Counted from the first letter of the stretch, positions 1 through 7,604 are shown. The stretch: 64,000 nt of DNA from Arenivirga flava (GCF_030161575.1 NZ_BSUL01000001.1:2337809-2401808); one strand, 5' to 3'. The notes: generated by a model from the sequence alone, not told the origin. Program-made: numbers and translations.

Positions 1-943
1 CGACAACTACCGCGCCCAGCGGCGCGGCGGCAAGGGCGTGCGCGGCGCGACGCTGCGCGCCGACGACCTCGTCGACCACTTCCTCGTCACCACGACGCAC
101 CACTGGCTGCTGTTCTTCACCTCGGCGGGACGCGTGTACCGCGCGAAGACCTACGAGCTGCAGGAGGGCGGCCGCGATGCGAAGGGCCAGCACGTCGCGA
201 ACCTGCTGGCGATGCAGCCCGACGAGGAGATCACGCAGGTGCTCGACATCCGCGATTACGCGGTCGCGGAGTACCTGGTGCTCGCCACCAAGGGCGGACT
301 CGTCAAGAAGAGCGCGCTGTCGGACTACGACACGAACCGCACCGGCGGCATCATCGCGATCAACCTGCGCGAGGGCGACTCGCTGGTCTCCGCGCTGCTG
401 CTCGACGGCGACGACGAGGTGCTGCTGGTCTCGCGCAAGGGCCAGTCGCTGCGCTTCGAGGCCAACGACACCGCGCTGCGCCCGATGGGCCGCAGCACCT
501 CCGGCGTGACGGGCATGAAGTTCCGCGAGGACGACGACCTGCTCAGCGCCTCGGTCGTCAGCGACGAGGGCTACGTCTTCGTCGTCACCGAGGGCGGCTA
601 CGCCAAGCGGACGAGTGTGGGCGAGTACCGCGTGCAGGGCCGCGGCGGCCTGGGCATCAAGGTCGCGAAGCTGGCCGAGGAGCGCGGCGACCTGGTCGGA
701 GCGATCATCGTGGGCGATGACGACGAGGTGCTCGTGGTCCTTGCCAGCGGCAAGGTGGTACGTTCATCCGTGGCCGAGGTCCCGGCGAAGGGACGCGACA
801 CCATGGGTGTCGTCTTCGCGCGCTTCGCGGCCCAGGATCGCATCATCGCGATCGCCCGCAACAGCGAGCGCGCCATCGAGGCGGCGGTCGAGGATTCCGC
901 AGCGGAGTCCGCCGAGCAGCAGCAGGAGGACCCGAATGAGTAG
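1..943 (+). CDS. gyrA: DNA gyrase subunit A, C-terminal part (5' end outside window)
   Basis: This is the C-terminal DNA-wrapping domain of GyrA, the subunit that with GyrB introduces negative supercoils. The reading frame is open from base 2, so the start and the catalytic tyrosine domain lie upstream. The GyrA box QRRGGKG is encoded at 17-37, which separates gyrase from topoisomerase IV. The remainder shows the repeating beta-pinwheel blades of the family, with motifs such as [10 protein letters not shown] and [11 protein letters not shown], and ends in an acidic Glu/Asp-rich tail. The stop overlaps the ATG of the next gene by ATGA, so the two are probably translationally coupled. Its presence places the window near the dnaA-gyrB-gyrA origin region. 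Confidence 0.97.
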   Translation, partial: DNYRAQRRGGKGVRGATLRADDLVDHFLVTTTHHWLLFFTSAGRVYRAKTYELQEGGRDAKGQHVANLLAMQPDEEITQVLDIRDYAVAEYLVLATKGGLVKKSALSDYDTNRTGGIIAINLREGDSLVSALLLDGDDEVLLVSRKGQSLRFEANDTALRPMGRSTSGVTGMKFREDDDLLSASVVSDEGYVFVVTEGGYAKRTSVGEYRVQGRGGLGIKVAKLAEERGDLVGAIIVGDDDEVLVVLASGKVVRSSVAEVPAKGRDTMGVVFARFAAQDRIIAIARNSERAIEAAVEDSAAESAEQQQEDPNE

Positions 944-1340
944 CGTTGGCGAGAAGCTCCGCCGCAAGACCCCGAACGGCACCCCGAGCAAGCAGGTGCG
1001 ACTGAAGCTCGTGTACATCGACTTCTGGTCGATGGTGAAGCTCTCGTTCCTCATCGCGGTCGCCGTCGGCGTCATCACGATCGTGGCCACCTTCCTCAGC
1101 TGGATGGTGCTCATCGCGACGAACACCTTCTCGAGCATCAACGACATCGCCTCGGACGTGCTCGGCGACAGCTTCGACCTGCTCGAGATCTTCAACCTCG
1201 GCCAGGTCATGTCCTTCGCACTCGTGATCGCCCTGCTGGACGTGATCGTGATCACGGCGCTCGGCGCCGTTGTCGCCCTCATGTACAACCTCAGCGTGCG
1301 CATCACGGGCGGTCTGCTGGTCGGTTTCACCAACAACTGA
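936..1340 (+). CDS. DUF3566 family membrane protein
   Basis: A 134-residue protein of the DUF3566 family, which in actinobacteria usually follows gyrA (position of Rv0007 in Mycobacterium tuberculosis). A short polar N-terminus is followed by one hydrophobic segment at about residues 38-62 and a second at about 95-118, so it should be an integral membrane protein with both ends on the same side. The start is ATG at 936 because it overlaps the gyrA stop (ATGA) and gives the usual family length, without the disordered tail present in some relatives. Its role is not established; the coupling to gyrA is positional and conserved rather than evidence of a gyrase function. Confidence 0.88.
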   Translation: MSSVGEKLRRKTPNGTPSKQVRLKLVYIDFWSMVKLSFLIAVAVGVITIVATFLSWMVLIATNTFSSINDIASDVLGDSFDLLEIFNLGQVMSFALVIALLDVIVITALGAVVALMYNLSVRITGGLLVGFTNN

Positions 1341-1372
1341 CCAGCGGATTTGGGCCGGCGGGTTCCGTAGGG

Positions 1373-1378
1373 TAGTCT
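1373..1378 (+). promoter_or_regulatory. -10 element of tRNA-Ile
   Basis: TAGTCT at 1373-1378 lies 18 nt before the mature tRNA-Ile 5' end, a suitable distance for a short leader removed by RNase P. No strong -35 box is obvious. This is inferred from the actinobacterial TANNNT consensus. Confidence 0.45.
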
Positions 1379-1396
1379 CGAACTCGCTGCCCTCAC

Positions 1397-1470
1397 GGGG
1401 CTATAGCTCAGGCGGTTAGAGCGCTTCGCTGATAACGAAGAGGTCCCAGGTTCAAGTCCTGGTAGCCCCA
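1397..1470 (+). tRNA. tRNA-Ile (anticodon GAT)
   Basis: A 74-nt cloverleaf. The acceptor arm GGGGCTA pairs with TAGCCCC (1463-1469), and A1470 is the discriminator. The anticodon stem CTTCG/CGAAG encloses loop CTGATAA with anticodon GAT at 1431-1433. The T-arm has the usual GGTTCAAGTCC. CCA is not encoded. It forms a pair with the following tRNA-Ala, as beside gyrA in other actinobacteria. Confidence 0.97.
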
Positions 1471-1529
1471 CTGGAATCCCAGTGGATTCCCCATCCCGAA
1501 TCCGTTCGGGACCGGTCCTCCGGGACCAC

Positions 1530-1602
1530 GGGGACGTAGCTCAATTGGCAGAGCACCTGCTTTGCAAGCAGGGGGTTAGGGGTTCGATTCCCCTCGTCTC
1601 CA
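1530..1602 (+). tRNA. tRNA-Ala (anticodon TGC)
   Basis: A 73-nt cloverleaf. The acceptor arm GGGGACG pairs with CGTCTCC (1595-1601) with one G-T pair, and A1602 is the discriminator. The anticodon stem CCTGC/GCAGG encloses loop TTTGCAA with anticodon TGC at 1563-1565. The next three bases, 1603-1605, are CCA, so the 3' end appears to be encoded here, unlike in the neighbouring tRNA-Ile. Confidence 0.97.
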
Positions 1603-1669
1603 CCAACGGGAAGAACGCGTCGCCTCCGGGCGGCGCGTTTCCTCGTTCCGGCGGGGATGTACCGCAACG

Positions 1670-1705
1670 ACGACGCCGCCGGCCCCGAGGGCGCGGCGGC
1701 GTCGT
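1670..1705. terminator. Hairpin between convergent tRNA-Ala and the membrane gene
   Basis: A perfect 12-bp inverted repeat (ACGACGCCGCCG, 1670-1681, with CGGCGGCGTCGT, 1694-1705) has a 12-nt loop. It lies between two convergent transcription units. There is no T-tract, as is usual in high-GC actinobacteria, so it is a candidate bidirectional terminator. Confidence 0.6.
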
Positions 1706-1722
1706 GAGGTCGAGCGGACCGG

Positions 1723-2244
1723 TCAGTCCTGGTCGTCCGAGTCGTCGGTGATCCACAGGTCGTCGTCGGCGCGCAGCGTCTGCCACGCGGCGTAGGCGAC
1801 GGTGGCGACCGCGGCGACACCGAGGCCGATCAGCAGGTAGCCGCCGACGCCGGGACCGGTGCGGGGCGCCTTGATGCGTCCGCCCGAGGCCTTCGAGAGC
1901 GCCTTCGCGAGCTGCGGGTGCTTCTTCAGCTCGAGGGCGCCGACGACGCTGCCGACGGCGCCGGCGAAGGCGGGGGCGATGTTCTTGTCGTAGGTCTTCT
2001 TCGCCGAGCTGACGGTGTGCTCGGCCGTCGCGATGCCGCTCGCGACAGCGGGACGCACGCGGTGGTCGACGACGTCGCGCACGGTCGGGCCGACCTGCTC
2101 ACGCGTGAGCTGCGCGAGCTGGCCGCGCGCCGCGCGAGCCACCTCGTTGGCGTGGTCGAGCACGACGCGCTGCTCGGCGATGACCTTGTTGGCGGACTTG
2201 CGAAGTCGCTTGAGCTGACGCTCGCGCTTGCGGGTGATGGCCAT
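1723..2244 (-). CDS. Small membrane-anchored protein of unknown function
   Basis: I do not recognise a named family. The 173-residue product begins with a very basic stretch (MAITRKRERQLKRLRK), continues as an alanine-rich, probably helical region to about residue 110, and has one transmembrane segment at about residues 132-152 (GVGGYLLIGLGVAAVATVAY). It ends in an acidic tail (DDDLWITDDSDDQD). I chose ATG at 2244 because GGAGG lies 7-8 nt upstream; an in-frame start 36 nt further up lacks such a site. It occupies the position of Rv0008c in M. tuberculosis, also a small membrane protein facing ppiA, but sequence homology is not claimed. Confidence 0.75.
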   Translation of the reverse strand: MAITRKRERQLKRLRKSANKVIAEQRVVLDHANEVARAARGQLAQLTREQVGPTVRDVVDHRVRPAVASGIATAEHTVSSAKKTYDKNIAPAFAGAVGSVVGALELKKHPQLAKALSKASGGRIKAPRTGPGVGGYLLIGLGVAAVATVAYAAWQTLRADDDLWITDDSDDQD

Positions 2245-2393
2245 TGGGAACCTCCGTGGTTGGCGCGGGATCTCCGCCATCCTTCCACGCGGCGGGGTCC
2301 CGGGACGGATGAAGCCCTGTGGACTCCCTGACAGCGAGGAGAACGCCTTCCGCCCGCAACCTGAGCGCCGAACCGCTGTGGAAGAATGGACGC

Positions 2394-2927
2394 ATGCACA
2401 CCGCCGTCGCCACGCTGCACACGAACCACGGGGACATCACCCTCAACCTCTTCGGCAACCACGCCCCGAAGACCGTCGCGAACTTCACCGGTCTCGCGAC
2501 CGGCGCGATCGAGTGGACGCACCCCGGCACCGGCGCGAAGTCGTCCGCTCCGCTGTACGACGGCGTCGTCTTCCACCGCATCATCCCCAACTTCATGATC
2601 CAGGGCGGCGACCCGCTCGGTCAGGGCATCGGCGGCCCCGGCTACCAGTTCGACGACGAGATCAACCCCGAGCTCAACTTCAACGACTCCTACGTGCTCG
2701 CCATGGCGAACGCCGGAGTGATCGCGGGCCGAGGCACCAACGGCTCGCAGTTCTTCATCACCACGGCGCCGACGCCGTGGCTGCAGGGCAAGCACACCAT
2801 CTTCGGCGTCGTCGCCGACGAGGCCTCGAAGCGGGTCGTCGACGCCCTCGGCGTCGTCCCCACCGATGGCCGCGACCGTCCGCTCGACGACGTGGTCATC
2901 GAGAAGGTCACCGTCACCGAGCTCTGA
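2394..2927 (+). CDS. ppiA: Cyclophilin-type peptidyl-prolyl cis-trans isomerase
   Basis: A 177-residue single-domain cyclophilin that catalyses cis-trans isomerisation of Xaa-Pro bonds. Conserved blocks appear in order: the N-terminal strand TLHTNHGDITLNLF, the active-site region FHRIIPNFMIQGGDP, the segment NGSQFFITTAPTPWLQGKHTIFG with the substrate-binding Phe, Trp and His, and the C-terminal VIEKVTVTEL. No signal peptide is present, so it acts in the cytoplasm. The ATG at 2394 gives the family length; a longer in-frame start adds a poor Arg/Ser-rich leader. The position is that of ppiA (Rv0009) in mycobacteria. The downstream rhomboid gene starts 20 nt later and may be cotranscribed. Confidence 0.95.
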   Translation: MHTAVATLHTNHGDITLNLFGNHAPKTVANFTGLATGAIEWTHPGTGAKSSAPLYDGVVFHRIIPNFMIQGGDPLGQGIGGPGYQFDDEINPELNFNDSYVLAMANAGVIAGRGTNGSQFFITTAPTPWLQGKHTIFGVVADEASKRVVDALGVVPTDGRDRPLDDVVIEKVTVTEL

Positions 2928-2947
2928 CCCGCCCGCCACCTCCGCAG

Positions 2948-3778
2948 ATGAGCCAGCCGGTCGGCAACCCGAACGACTACTGCTACCGGCACCCCGACCG
3001 GCGCAGCTTCATCCTGTGCCAGCGATGCGGACGCACGGTGTGCACGGAGTGCCAGGTGCAGGCCGCCGTCGGCGTGCAGTGCCCCGAGTGCGTCCGCGAG
3101 GCGAACAAGGCGATCCCGAAGGTGCGGCGCCCGCTGCGCTTCGGCCGCGGTTCGGCGACGCCGGTGACGTACGCGATCATGGCGGTCAACGCCGTGGTCT
3201 TCGGGGTGAACTTCCTCACCACGGGCATCTTCAGCGGCGGGCTGATGTACCAGCTCTTCGTCTACGTCCCTGCGGCCACGGGTGTCGAGCCCTGGCGCAT
3301 GATGACCTCGGTCTTCCTGCACACGCAGTTCCTGCACATCCTGTTCAACCTGTACACGCTGTGGATCTTCGGACGGATGCTCGAGCAGTCGCTCGGCAAG
3401 GCGAGGTTCCTGGCGCTGTACCTGATCAGCGGTTTCGCCGGATCCGTGGCGGTGCTGCTGATCGACCCCACCGGCGGGGTGCTCGGTGCCTCAGGCGCGG
3501 TGTTCGGCCTCTTCGGCGCGTTCGCCGTGGTGCAGCGCAGGCTGGGCGGCAACAGCGTGCAGATCCTGGTCGTGGTGGGCCTCAACCTCGCGATCGGGTT
3601 CATCATCCCGGGCATCGCGTGGGAGGCGCACGTGGGAGGTCTGCTCGCGGGAGCGGCGGTCGCGGCGGTGCTGCTCGCGACGCGTGAGCGGCGACAGCGC
3701 AGTCTGCAGATCGCCGGCATCGTGGGCATCGCGGTGCTGCTCGTGGCAACGACGGTGCTCACGGTCCTCGCGCGCTGA
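2948..3778 (+). CDS. Rhomboid family intramembrane serine protease with N-terminal zinc-binding motif
   Basis: A 276-residue intramembrane protease. Residues 1-50 hold paired cysteines and histidines (CYRHPDRRSFILCQRCGR, then CTECQ and CPEC), a B-box-like zinc-binding module placed before the membrane domain. The rhomboid core has six or so hydrophobic helices from about residue 75. It contains HTQFLHILFNL, the serine motif GASGAVFGLFG with Ser182, and the histidine in AHVGGLL, His228, which form the Ser-His dyad. ATG at 2948 gives the complete zinc module. Relatives with this arrangement are common in actinobacteria, and substrates are unknown. It lies between ppiA and crgA in the origin-proximal cluster. 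Confidence 0.92.
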   Translation: MSQPVGNPNDYCYRHPDRRSFILCQRCGRTVCTECQVQAAVGVQCPECVREANKAIPKVRRPLRFGRGSATPVTYAIMAVNAVVFGVNFLTTGIFSGGLMYQLFVYVPAATGVEPWRMMTSVFLHTQFLHILFNLYTLWIFGRMLEQSLGKARFLALYLISGFAGSVAVLLIDPTGGVLGASGAVFGLFGAFAVVQRRLGGNSVQILVVVGLNLAIGFIIPGIAWEAHVGGLLAGAAVAAVLLATRERRQRSLQIAGIVGIAVLLVATTVLTVLAR

Positions 3779-3837
3779 GCTCGAGGGACGGACGGCCCCG
3801 GTTCGCGGGTGCTCGCTCCGAAGACGTTCTCCACTGG

Positions 3838-3881
3838 TTATCCCCGGACTCTCCACGGGGTTATCCACAAGCTTGTGCACA
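3838..3881 (+). promoter_or_regulatory. Cluster of DnaA-box-like sequences
   Basis: The 151-nt gap between rhomboid and crgA holds no gene. It contains an exact DnaA box TTATCCACA at 3861-3869, TTGTGCACA at 3873-3881 (one mismatch from the actinobacterial form TTGTCCACA) and a weaker TTATCCCCG at 3838-3846. The two better boxes flank a 12-bp palindrome CACAAGCTTGTG (3866-3877). DnaA binding here is an inference. Confidence 0.45.
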
Positions 3882-3929
3882 GCTGGGGAGAACTACACGG
3901 ATGTAACTCCGGTGCCGGGACAGGCGTCG

Positions 3930-4175
3930 TCAGCGCCAGCGCGTGGTCATCAGAAAGCCGATGAAGAGCACGCCGGCGCCGATGAGGATGTTCCACGACT
4001 CCAGGGCGGCGATCGGCAGGGCGCCGTTGCTCACGTAGAAGGTGATGAGCCAGAGGAAGCCCACGATCATGAAGCCGAACATGATCGGCTTGAACCAGAC
4101 CGGGTTCGGGGCGTCCTCGCGGTTCTCGAGCTCGGATTCCGCGGGGGACGAGCCGTTCTTCTTCTGGCGGGCCAT
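3930..4175 (-). CDS. crgA: Cell division protein CrgA
   Basis: An 81-residue member of the CrgA family, a small septal membrane protein that interacts with FtsZ, FtsQ and FtsI and recruits peptidoglycan synthases in actinobacteria. It has a charged N-terminal tail, the family segment PNPVWFKPIMFGFM leading into the first transmembrane helix (about residues 30-50), a short loop, and a second helix (about 60-76) ending in TTRWR. ATG at 4175 is preferred over an upstream ATG because TAGACT ends 7 nt before it, consistent with a leaderless transcript, and because the length matches the family. It is divergent from the class E sortase. Confidence 0.93.
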   Translation of the reverse strand: MARQKKNGSSPAESELENREDAPNPVWFKPIMFGFMIVGFLWLITFYVSNGALPIAALESWNILIGAGVLFIGFLMTTRWR

Positions 4176-4224
4176 GCCCCGAAGTCTAGCGCGACGCCCA
4201 GGTCGCACCGCGCGGCGCTGCGCC

Positions 4225-4230
4225 TAGACT
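4225..4230 (+). promoter_or_regulatory. -10 box of a leaderless transcript (sortase)
   Basis: TAGACT is followed by exactly 6 nt and then ATG at 4237, so transcription should begin on or next to the A of the start codon. No Shine-Dalgarno sequence precedes this ATG. A similar box on the opposite strand (4183-4188) serves crgA. Confidence 0.6.
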
Positions 4231-4236
4231 CGACGC

Positions 4237-5010
4237 ATGACCTCCGACGCCCTGCGACCGCGCCGGAAGCCGCGTCCGCGTCGCCGGATCAGCATCATCG
4301 GGATCTTCGGCGAACTGCTGATCACGGCCGGACTGCTCGTGGTGCTGTTCCTCGGTTGGCAGGTGTGGTGGAACGACATCGTCGTCGGGGGCCAGCAGGC
4401 CACGGCGGCGCAGGAGCTCACCGAGGGGTGGGGCCCCGTCGAGGCGGCGCCGCCGTCGAATCCCGAGGCCGACCCGGTCGACCACGGCGAGCCCGTGGTC
4501 TCGGCCGTCGCCGAGCACGGTCAGGGGTTCGCCACCATCTACGTGCCTCGCTTCGGGGCGGACTGGCAGCGCGTGGTCGCCGAGGGCACCTCGATGGCGG
4601 ACATCCTCAACGACCCGGCGCTCGGTGTCGGCCACTACGAGGGCACCCAGATGCCCGGTGAGGTCGGCAACTTCGCGGTCGCCGCGCACCGCCAGACCCA
4701 CGGCGGCTCGTTCAACCAGATCAACCAGCTGGTCGTCGGGGATCCGATCTACGTCGGCACCGAGGACGGCTGGTACACCTACCGCTACCGGTCGACCGAG
4801 TACGTGCTGCCCAGCGGCGTCGGCGTGCTGGACCCGGTGCCGCAGGTCGAGGACGCCGCACCCGGCGACCGCGTCATCACCCTGACCGCGTGCAATCCGC
4901 TCTTCTCCACCGCCGAGCGCATCATCGCCTACGGCGTGATGGAGTCCTGGCAGCCGCAGTCCGCGGGTCCGCCGGCGGAGATCGCCCACTTCTTCCAGCA
5001 GGGAGCCTGA
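4237..5010 (+). CDS. Class E sortase
   Basis: A 257-residue transpeptidase that joins surface proteins bearing a C-terminal sorting signal to the cell wall; class E enzymes prefer LAXTG-like signals. An arginine-rich cytoplasmic tail (RRKPRPRRR) precedes one transmembrane anchor at about residues 20-45. The catalytic domain follows, with His151 in AAHRQTHGG, Cys219 in TLTACNPLF and Arg228 in ERIIAYG. The start is set by the leaderless -10 box just upstream. The stop overlaps the next small gene by TGATG. A possible substrate in this window is the protein at 37366-37962, which ends in LGRTG, a membrane helix and basic residues. Confidence 0.93.
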   Translation: MTSDALRPRRKPRPRRRISIIGIFGELLITAGLLVVLFLGWQVWWNDIVVGGQQATAAQELTEGWGPVEAAPPSNPEADPVDHGEPVVSAVAEHGQGFATIYVPRFGADWQRVVAEGTSMADILNDPALGVGHYEGTQMPGEVGNFAVAAHRQTHGGSFNQINQLVVGDPIYVGTEDGWYTYRYRSTEYVLPSGVGVLDPVPQVEDAAPGDRVITLTACNPLFSTAERIIAYGVMESWQPQSAGPPAEIAHFFQQGA

Positions 5011-5168
5011 TGTACGGCGCGCTCTGGAGAGTCTTGCCCGGCCCCTGGTGGGTGCGGGTGCTCATCCTGCTGCTGCTCGCGGCGGCGGTGCTCTACGCCC
5101 TCGTCACCTGGGTCTTCCCCTGGGTCGACACGATCGTCAACGTGCAGGAAGCGACGGTGGAGGAATGA
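5010..5168 (+). CDS. Small single-pass membrane protein
   Basis: A 52-residue hydrophobic peptide I cannot assign to a family. It starts MYGALWRVLPGPWWVRV, has one predicted membrane helix at about residues 15-38 rich in Leu, Ala and Val, and ends in a short acidic tail (VQEATVEE). Its reality is supported by translational coupling at both ends: its ATG overlaps the sortase stop (TGATG) and its stop overlaps the trpG start (ATGA). It may assist the sortase, but that is only a guess from position. Confidence 0.7.
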   Translation: MYGALWRVLPGPWWVRVLILLLLAAAVLYALVTWVFPWVDTIVNVQEATVEE

Positions 5169-5803
5169 CCCGGGTCCTCGTCATCGACAACTACGACAGC
5201 TTCGTCTACACCCTCGACGGCTACCTGCAGCAGCTGGGCGCCGAGACCGAGGTCGTGCGGAACGATGCGATCCCCGAGGCCGAGCTGGCCGAGCGGATGG
5301 CGCAGTACGACGCCGTGCTCGTCTCGCCCGGCCCCGGCGCGCCCGCCGACGCCGGCTCGTCCATCCCCGCCGTGCGGATCGCCGTCGGTACCGGCCAGCC
5401 GCTGCTCGGGGTCTGCCTCGGGCACCAGGCGATCGCGGAGGCCTTCGGCGCGACGGTGACGCACGCCGAGGAGCTGATGCACGGCAAGACCAGCCAGGTC
5501 GAGCACGACGACAGCGCGTTCTGGGCCGGCGTGCCGGAGCAGTTCCGGGCCACGCGGTACCACTCGCTCGCCGTCGTCGACAGCACCGTGCCGACCGCGC
5601 TGATCGTGACCGCCCGCACCGATGGCGGCGTGATCATGGCGGTGCGCCACGAGCAGGCGCCGATCTTCGGCGTGCAGTTCCACCCGGAGTCGGTGCTCAC
5701 CGAGGGCGGCTACCGGATGCTCGGCAACTGGCTCGAGGCGGCAGGCCTCGAGGGGGCGGCGGCGCGCGCTGCGGCACTGCATCCGCTCGTCACGCTCGGC
5801 TGA
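5165..5803 (+). CDS. pabA: Glutamine amidotransferase component (anthranilate/aminodeoxychorismate synthase component II)
   Basis: A 212-residue class I glutamine amidotransferase that releases ammonia from glutamine for the chorismate-using partner subunit, in folate (PabA) or tryptophan (TrpG) synthesis. It begins with the diagnostic VIDNYDSFVYTL and SPGPGAP oxyanion motif. Cys84 in GVCLGHQ is the nucleophile, and His173 and Glu175 in FGVQFHPES complete the triad. No synthase component I gene is nearby, and the position matches trpG (Rv0013) beside pknB in mycobacteria, where the gene probably serves both pathways. It converges on pknB with a 36-nt gap. Confidence 0.92.
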   Translation: MTRVLVIDNYDSFVYTLDGYLQQLGAETEVVRNDAIPEAELAERMAQYDAVLVSPGPGAPADAGSSIPAVRIAVGTGQPLLGVCLGHQAIAEAFGATVTHAEELMHGKTSQVEHDDSAFWAGVPEQFRATRYHSLAVVDSTVPTALIVTARTDGGVIMAVRHEQAPIFGVQFHPESVLTEGGYRMLGNWLEAAGLEGAAARAAALHPLVTLG

Positions 5804-5839
5804 GACGCGACCGCATCCGCTCCCCGGACGCGCGCGGGG

Positions 5840-7519
5840 TCAGCCCGTGCAGTAGGTGATCTCGATGGTCGACCGCTGCGGGTGGTCGCCCGGCGTGAGC
5901 GACTGCTGGGTGACCAGGCTGCCGCCGCAGCTCGGGTCGGCGATCGGGCGAACCGAGAGCTGCAGCTCGTCGCTGCGCAGCTGCGCGGCGGCGTTCGCGA
6001 CGGTCTGACCGACGACGTTCGGCACGGTGACGAGGCCGCTCGACAGCAGCAGGTCGATGGAGCTGCCCGACGCGAGACTGGTGCCGGGGATCGGATCCGT
6101 GCTGATCACCTGTCCGGCGGGCACCGTGGCCGAGTTCTGCTGGGAGGTCTCGCCCACGGCGAGACCGAGGGCGTCGAGCGCGGAGCGAGCCGACTCCTCG
6201 CTGCGGCCTTCGAGCTCGGGCACCTCGACCTGCTGCACGCCCATCGAGACGGTGATGCGCACGAGGTAGTCCTGGGGCACGTTGCGACCCGCGATCGGCG
6301 TCGAGCTGATGACGTCGCCGGCCGGCACCTCGGCGTTGTACTCCTCGAAGACCTCGACACCCAGCTGGTCGTCCTCGATCTGGGCGCGCGCGTCCTCCTC
6401 GCTCAAGCCGACGACGTCCGGCACCGACACCGAGAGGTCGCCGCCGATCGCGACGGGACCGAGGTTGACGACCCAGATGACGACGGCCACGAGCACGAAG
6501 GCGACGCCGAGGATGCCCGACCAGATCCAGGCGGCGGGCGGCCGGCTCTGCGTGCGGGGTCCGCTCTCCGATCCGGCCTGCAGCCGGCGCAGGGTCTCGT
6601 CGGAATCCTCGCGCTCGGCCGCCGAGAACATGCCGTCCTGCTCGCCGCGCTTCGGCAGCACCGGCATCTTGCCGGCGGCTGCCTGCTGCAGCTGGGTGCG
6701 GAAGTCCGACGCGCTCTGGAAGCGCTCCGCCCGATCCTTCGCGAGGGCGGCATCGACGACCGAGTCGAGCACCGGGCTGACGGCCGGGTTCAGCGAGCTC
6801 GGGGCCACGGCCTGCTCGCTCACGTGCTGGTAGGCCACGGCCACGGCGCTGTCGCCGCGGAACGGCGTGCGGCCGGTGAGCATCTCGAACAGGACCACGC
6901 CGGTGGAGTAGAGGTCGGTGCGGGCGTCGACGCCCTCGTTGCGCGCCTGCTCGGGCGAGAAGTAGTTGGCGGTGCCCAGCACGGCCGTGGTCTGGGCGAC
7001 CGTGGAGGCCGTGTCGGAGACGGCGCGGGCGATGCCGAAGTCCATGACCTTCACCTGGCCGTTGCGGGCCAGCATGATGTTGCCCGGTTTGATGTCGCGG
7101 TGCACGACCCCGGCGCGATGGGAGTACTCGAGCGCGGTCAGCACGCTGCCGGCGATGCGGGCGGCCTCGTCGGGCTCGAGCGGCCCCTCCTCGAGGAGGT
7201 CGCGCAGCACGGTGCCGTCGATGAACTCCATGATGATGAAGGGCTGCTGGCGCTCGGCGCCGTCCTCCTCGATCGTGTCCTCACCGGCGTCGAAGACCCG
7301 CACGATGGTGGGGTGCGCCATGCGCGCGGCGGCCTGCGCCTCCTTGCGGAAGCGGGCGCGGAACGTCGGATCCGTCGCGAGCGACGGCTTGAGCAGCTTG
7401 ATGGCGACGGTGCGGCCCAGGCGCGCATCGCGGCCCTTGTACACATCCGCCATGCCGCCTCGGCCGACGAGTTCCCCGACCTCGTAGCGACCAGCGAGCA
7501 GGGGGATGCCGTCGGTCAC
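5840..7519 (-). CDS. pknB: Ser/Thr protein kinase PknB with three PASTA domains
   Basis: A 559-residue transmembrane kinase that couples muropeptide sensing to control of cell-wall synthesis and division. The kinase domain covers about residues 11-270, with the glycine loop GRGGMADVY, Lys41, the HRD motif at 140-142 and DFG from Asp160. A juxtamembrane linker leads to one transmembrane helix at about 331-352. Outside the membrane are three PASTA repeats (about 363-429, 430-498 and 499-559), fewer than the four of mycobacterial PknB. The start is GTG at 7519, preceded by AGGAG. Unlike the upstream genes, which overlap, pknB is 85 nt from pknA, with a hairpin and its own -10 box between them. 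Confidence 0.95.
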   Translation of the reverse strand: MTDGIPLLAGRYEVGELVGRGGMADVYKGRDARLGRTVAIKLLKPSLATDPTFRARFRKEAQAAARMAHPTIVRVFDAGEDTIEEDGAERQQPFIIMEFIDGTVLRDLLEEGPLEPDEAARIAGSVLTALEYSHRAGVVHRDIKPGNIMLARNGQVKVMDFGIARAVSDTASTVAQTTAVLGTANYFSPEQARNEGVDARTDLYSTGVVLFEMLTGRTPFRGDSAVAVAYQHVSEQAVAPSSLNPAVSPVLDSVVDAALAKDRAERFQSASDFRTQLQQAAAGKMPVLPKRGEQDGMFSAAEREDSDETLRRLQAGSESGPRTQSRPPAAWIWSGILGVAFVLVAVVIWVVNLGPVAIGGDLSVSVPDVVGLSEEDARAQIEDDQLGVEVFEEYNAEVPAGDVISSTPIAGRNVPQDYLVRITVSMGVQQVEVPELEGRSEESARSALDALGLAVGETSQQNSATVPAGQVISTDPIPGTSLASGSSIDLLLSSGLVTVPNVVGQTVANAAAQLRSDELQLSVRPIADPSCGGSLVTQQSLTPGDHPQRSTIEITYCTG

Positions 7520-7555
7520 GTTCGTACTCCTGCAGTGGTCGGTCGGGGACGGCTC

Positions 7556-7561
7556 AGTCTA
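7556..7561 (-). promoter_or_regulatory. -10 box of a separate pknB promoter
   Basis: On the minus strand TAGACT lies at 7561-7556, about 37 nt before the pknB GTG and directly after the hairpin at 7575-7600. It suggests pknB can be transcribed independently of the operon. Confidence 0.5.
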
Positions 7562-7574
7562 CCGGCCGGGATCC

Positions 7575-7600
7575 GCTGTGCCCCGCGCACGGGGCACAGC
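7575..7600 (-). terminator. Strong hairpin between pknA and pknB
   Basis: A perfect 11-bp stem (GCTGTGCCCCG with CGGGGCACAGC) and a 4-nt loop CGCA start 5 nt after the pknA stop codon. There is no T-tract. It may end most transcription from the fhaA-pknA operon or protect the pknA 3' end. Confidence 0.6.
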
Positions 7601-7604
7601 GAGG

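Noticed and set aside
1397-1602. Integration site at the tRNA-Ile/tRNA-Ala pair or at tRNA-Leu
   Set aside because: Both tRNA regions keep the conserved origin-proximal gene order, and no integrase or partial tRNA duplicate is seen.
3779-3929. The chromosomal replication origin itself
   Set aside because: Only two good DnaA boxes and no AT-rich unwinding region are present; oriC is expected near dnaA upstream of gyrB-gyrA.
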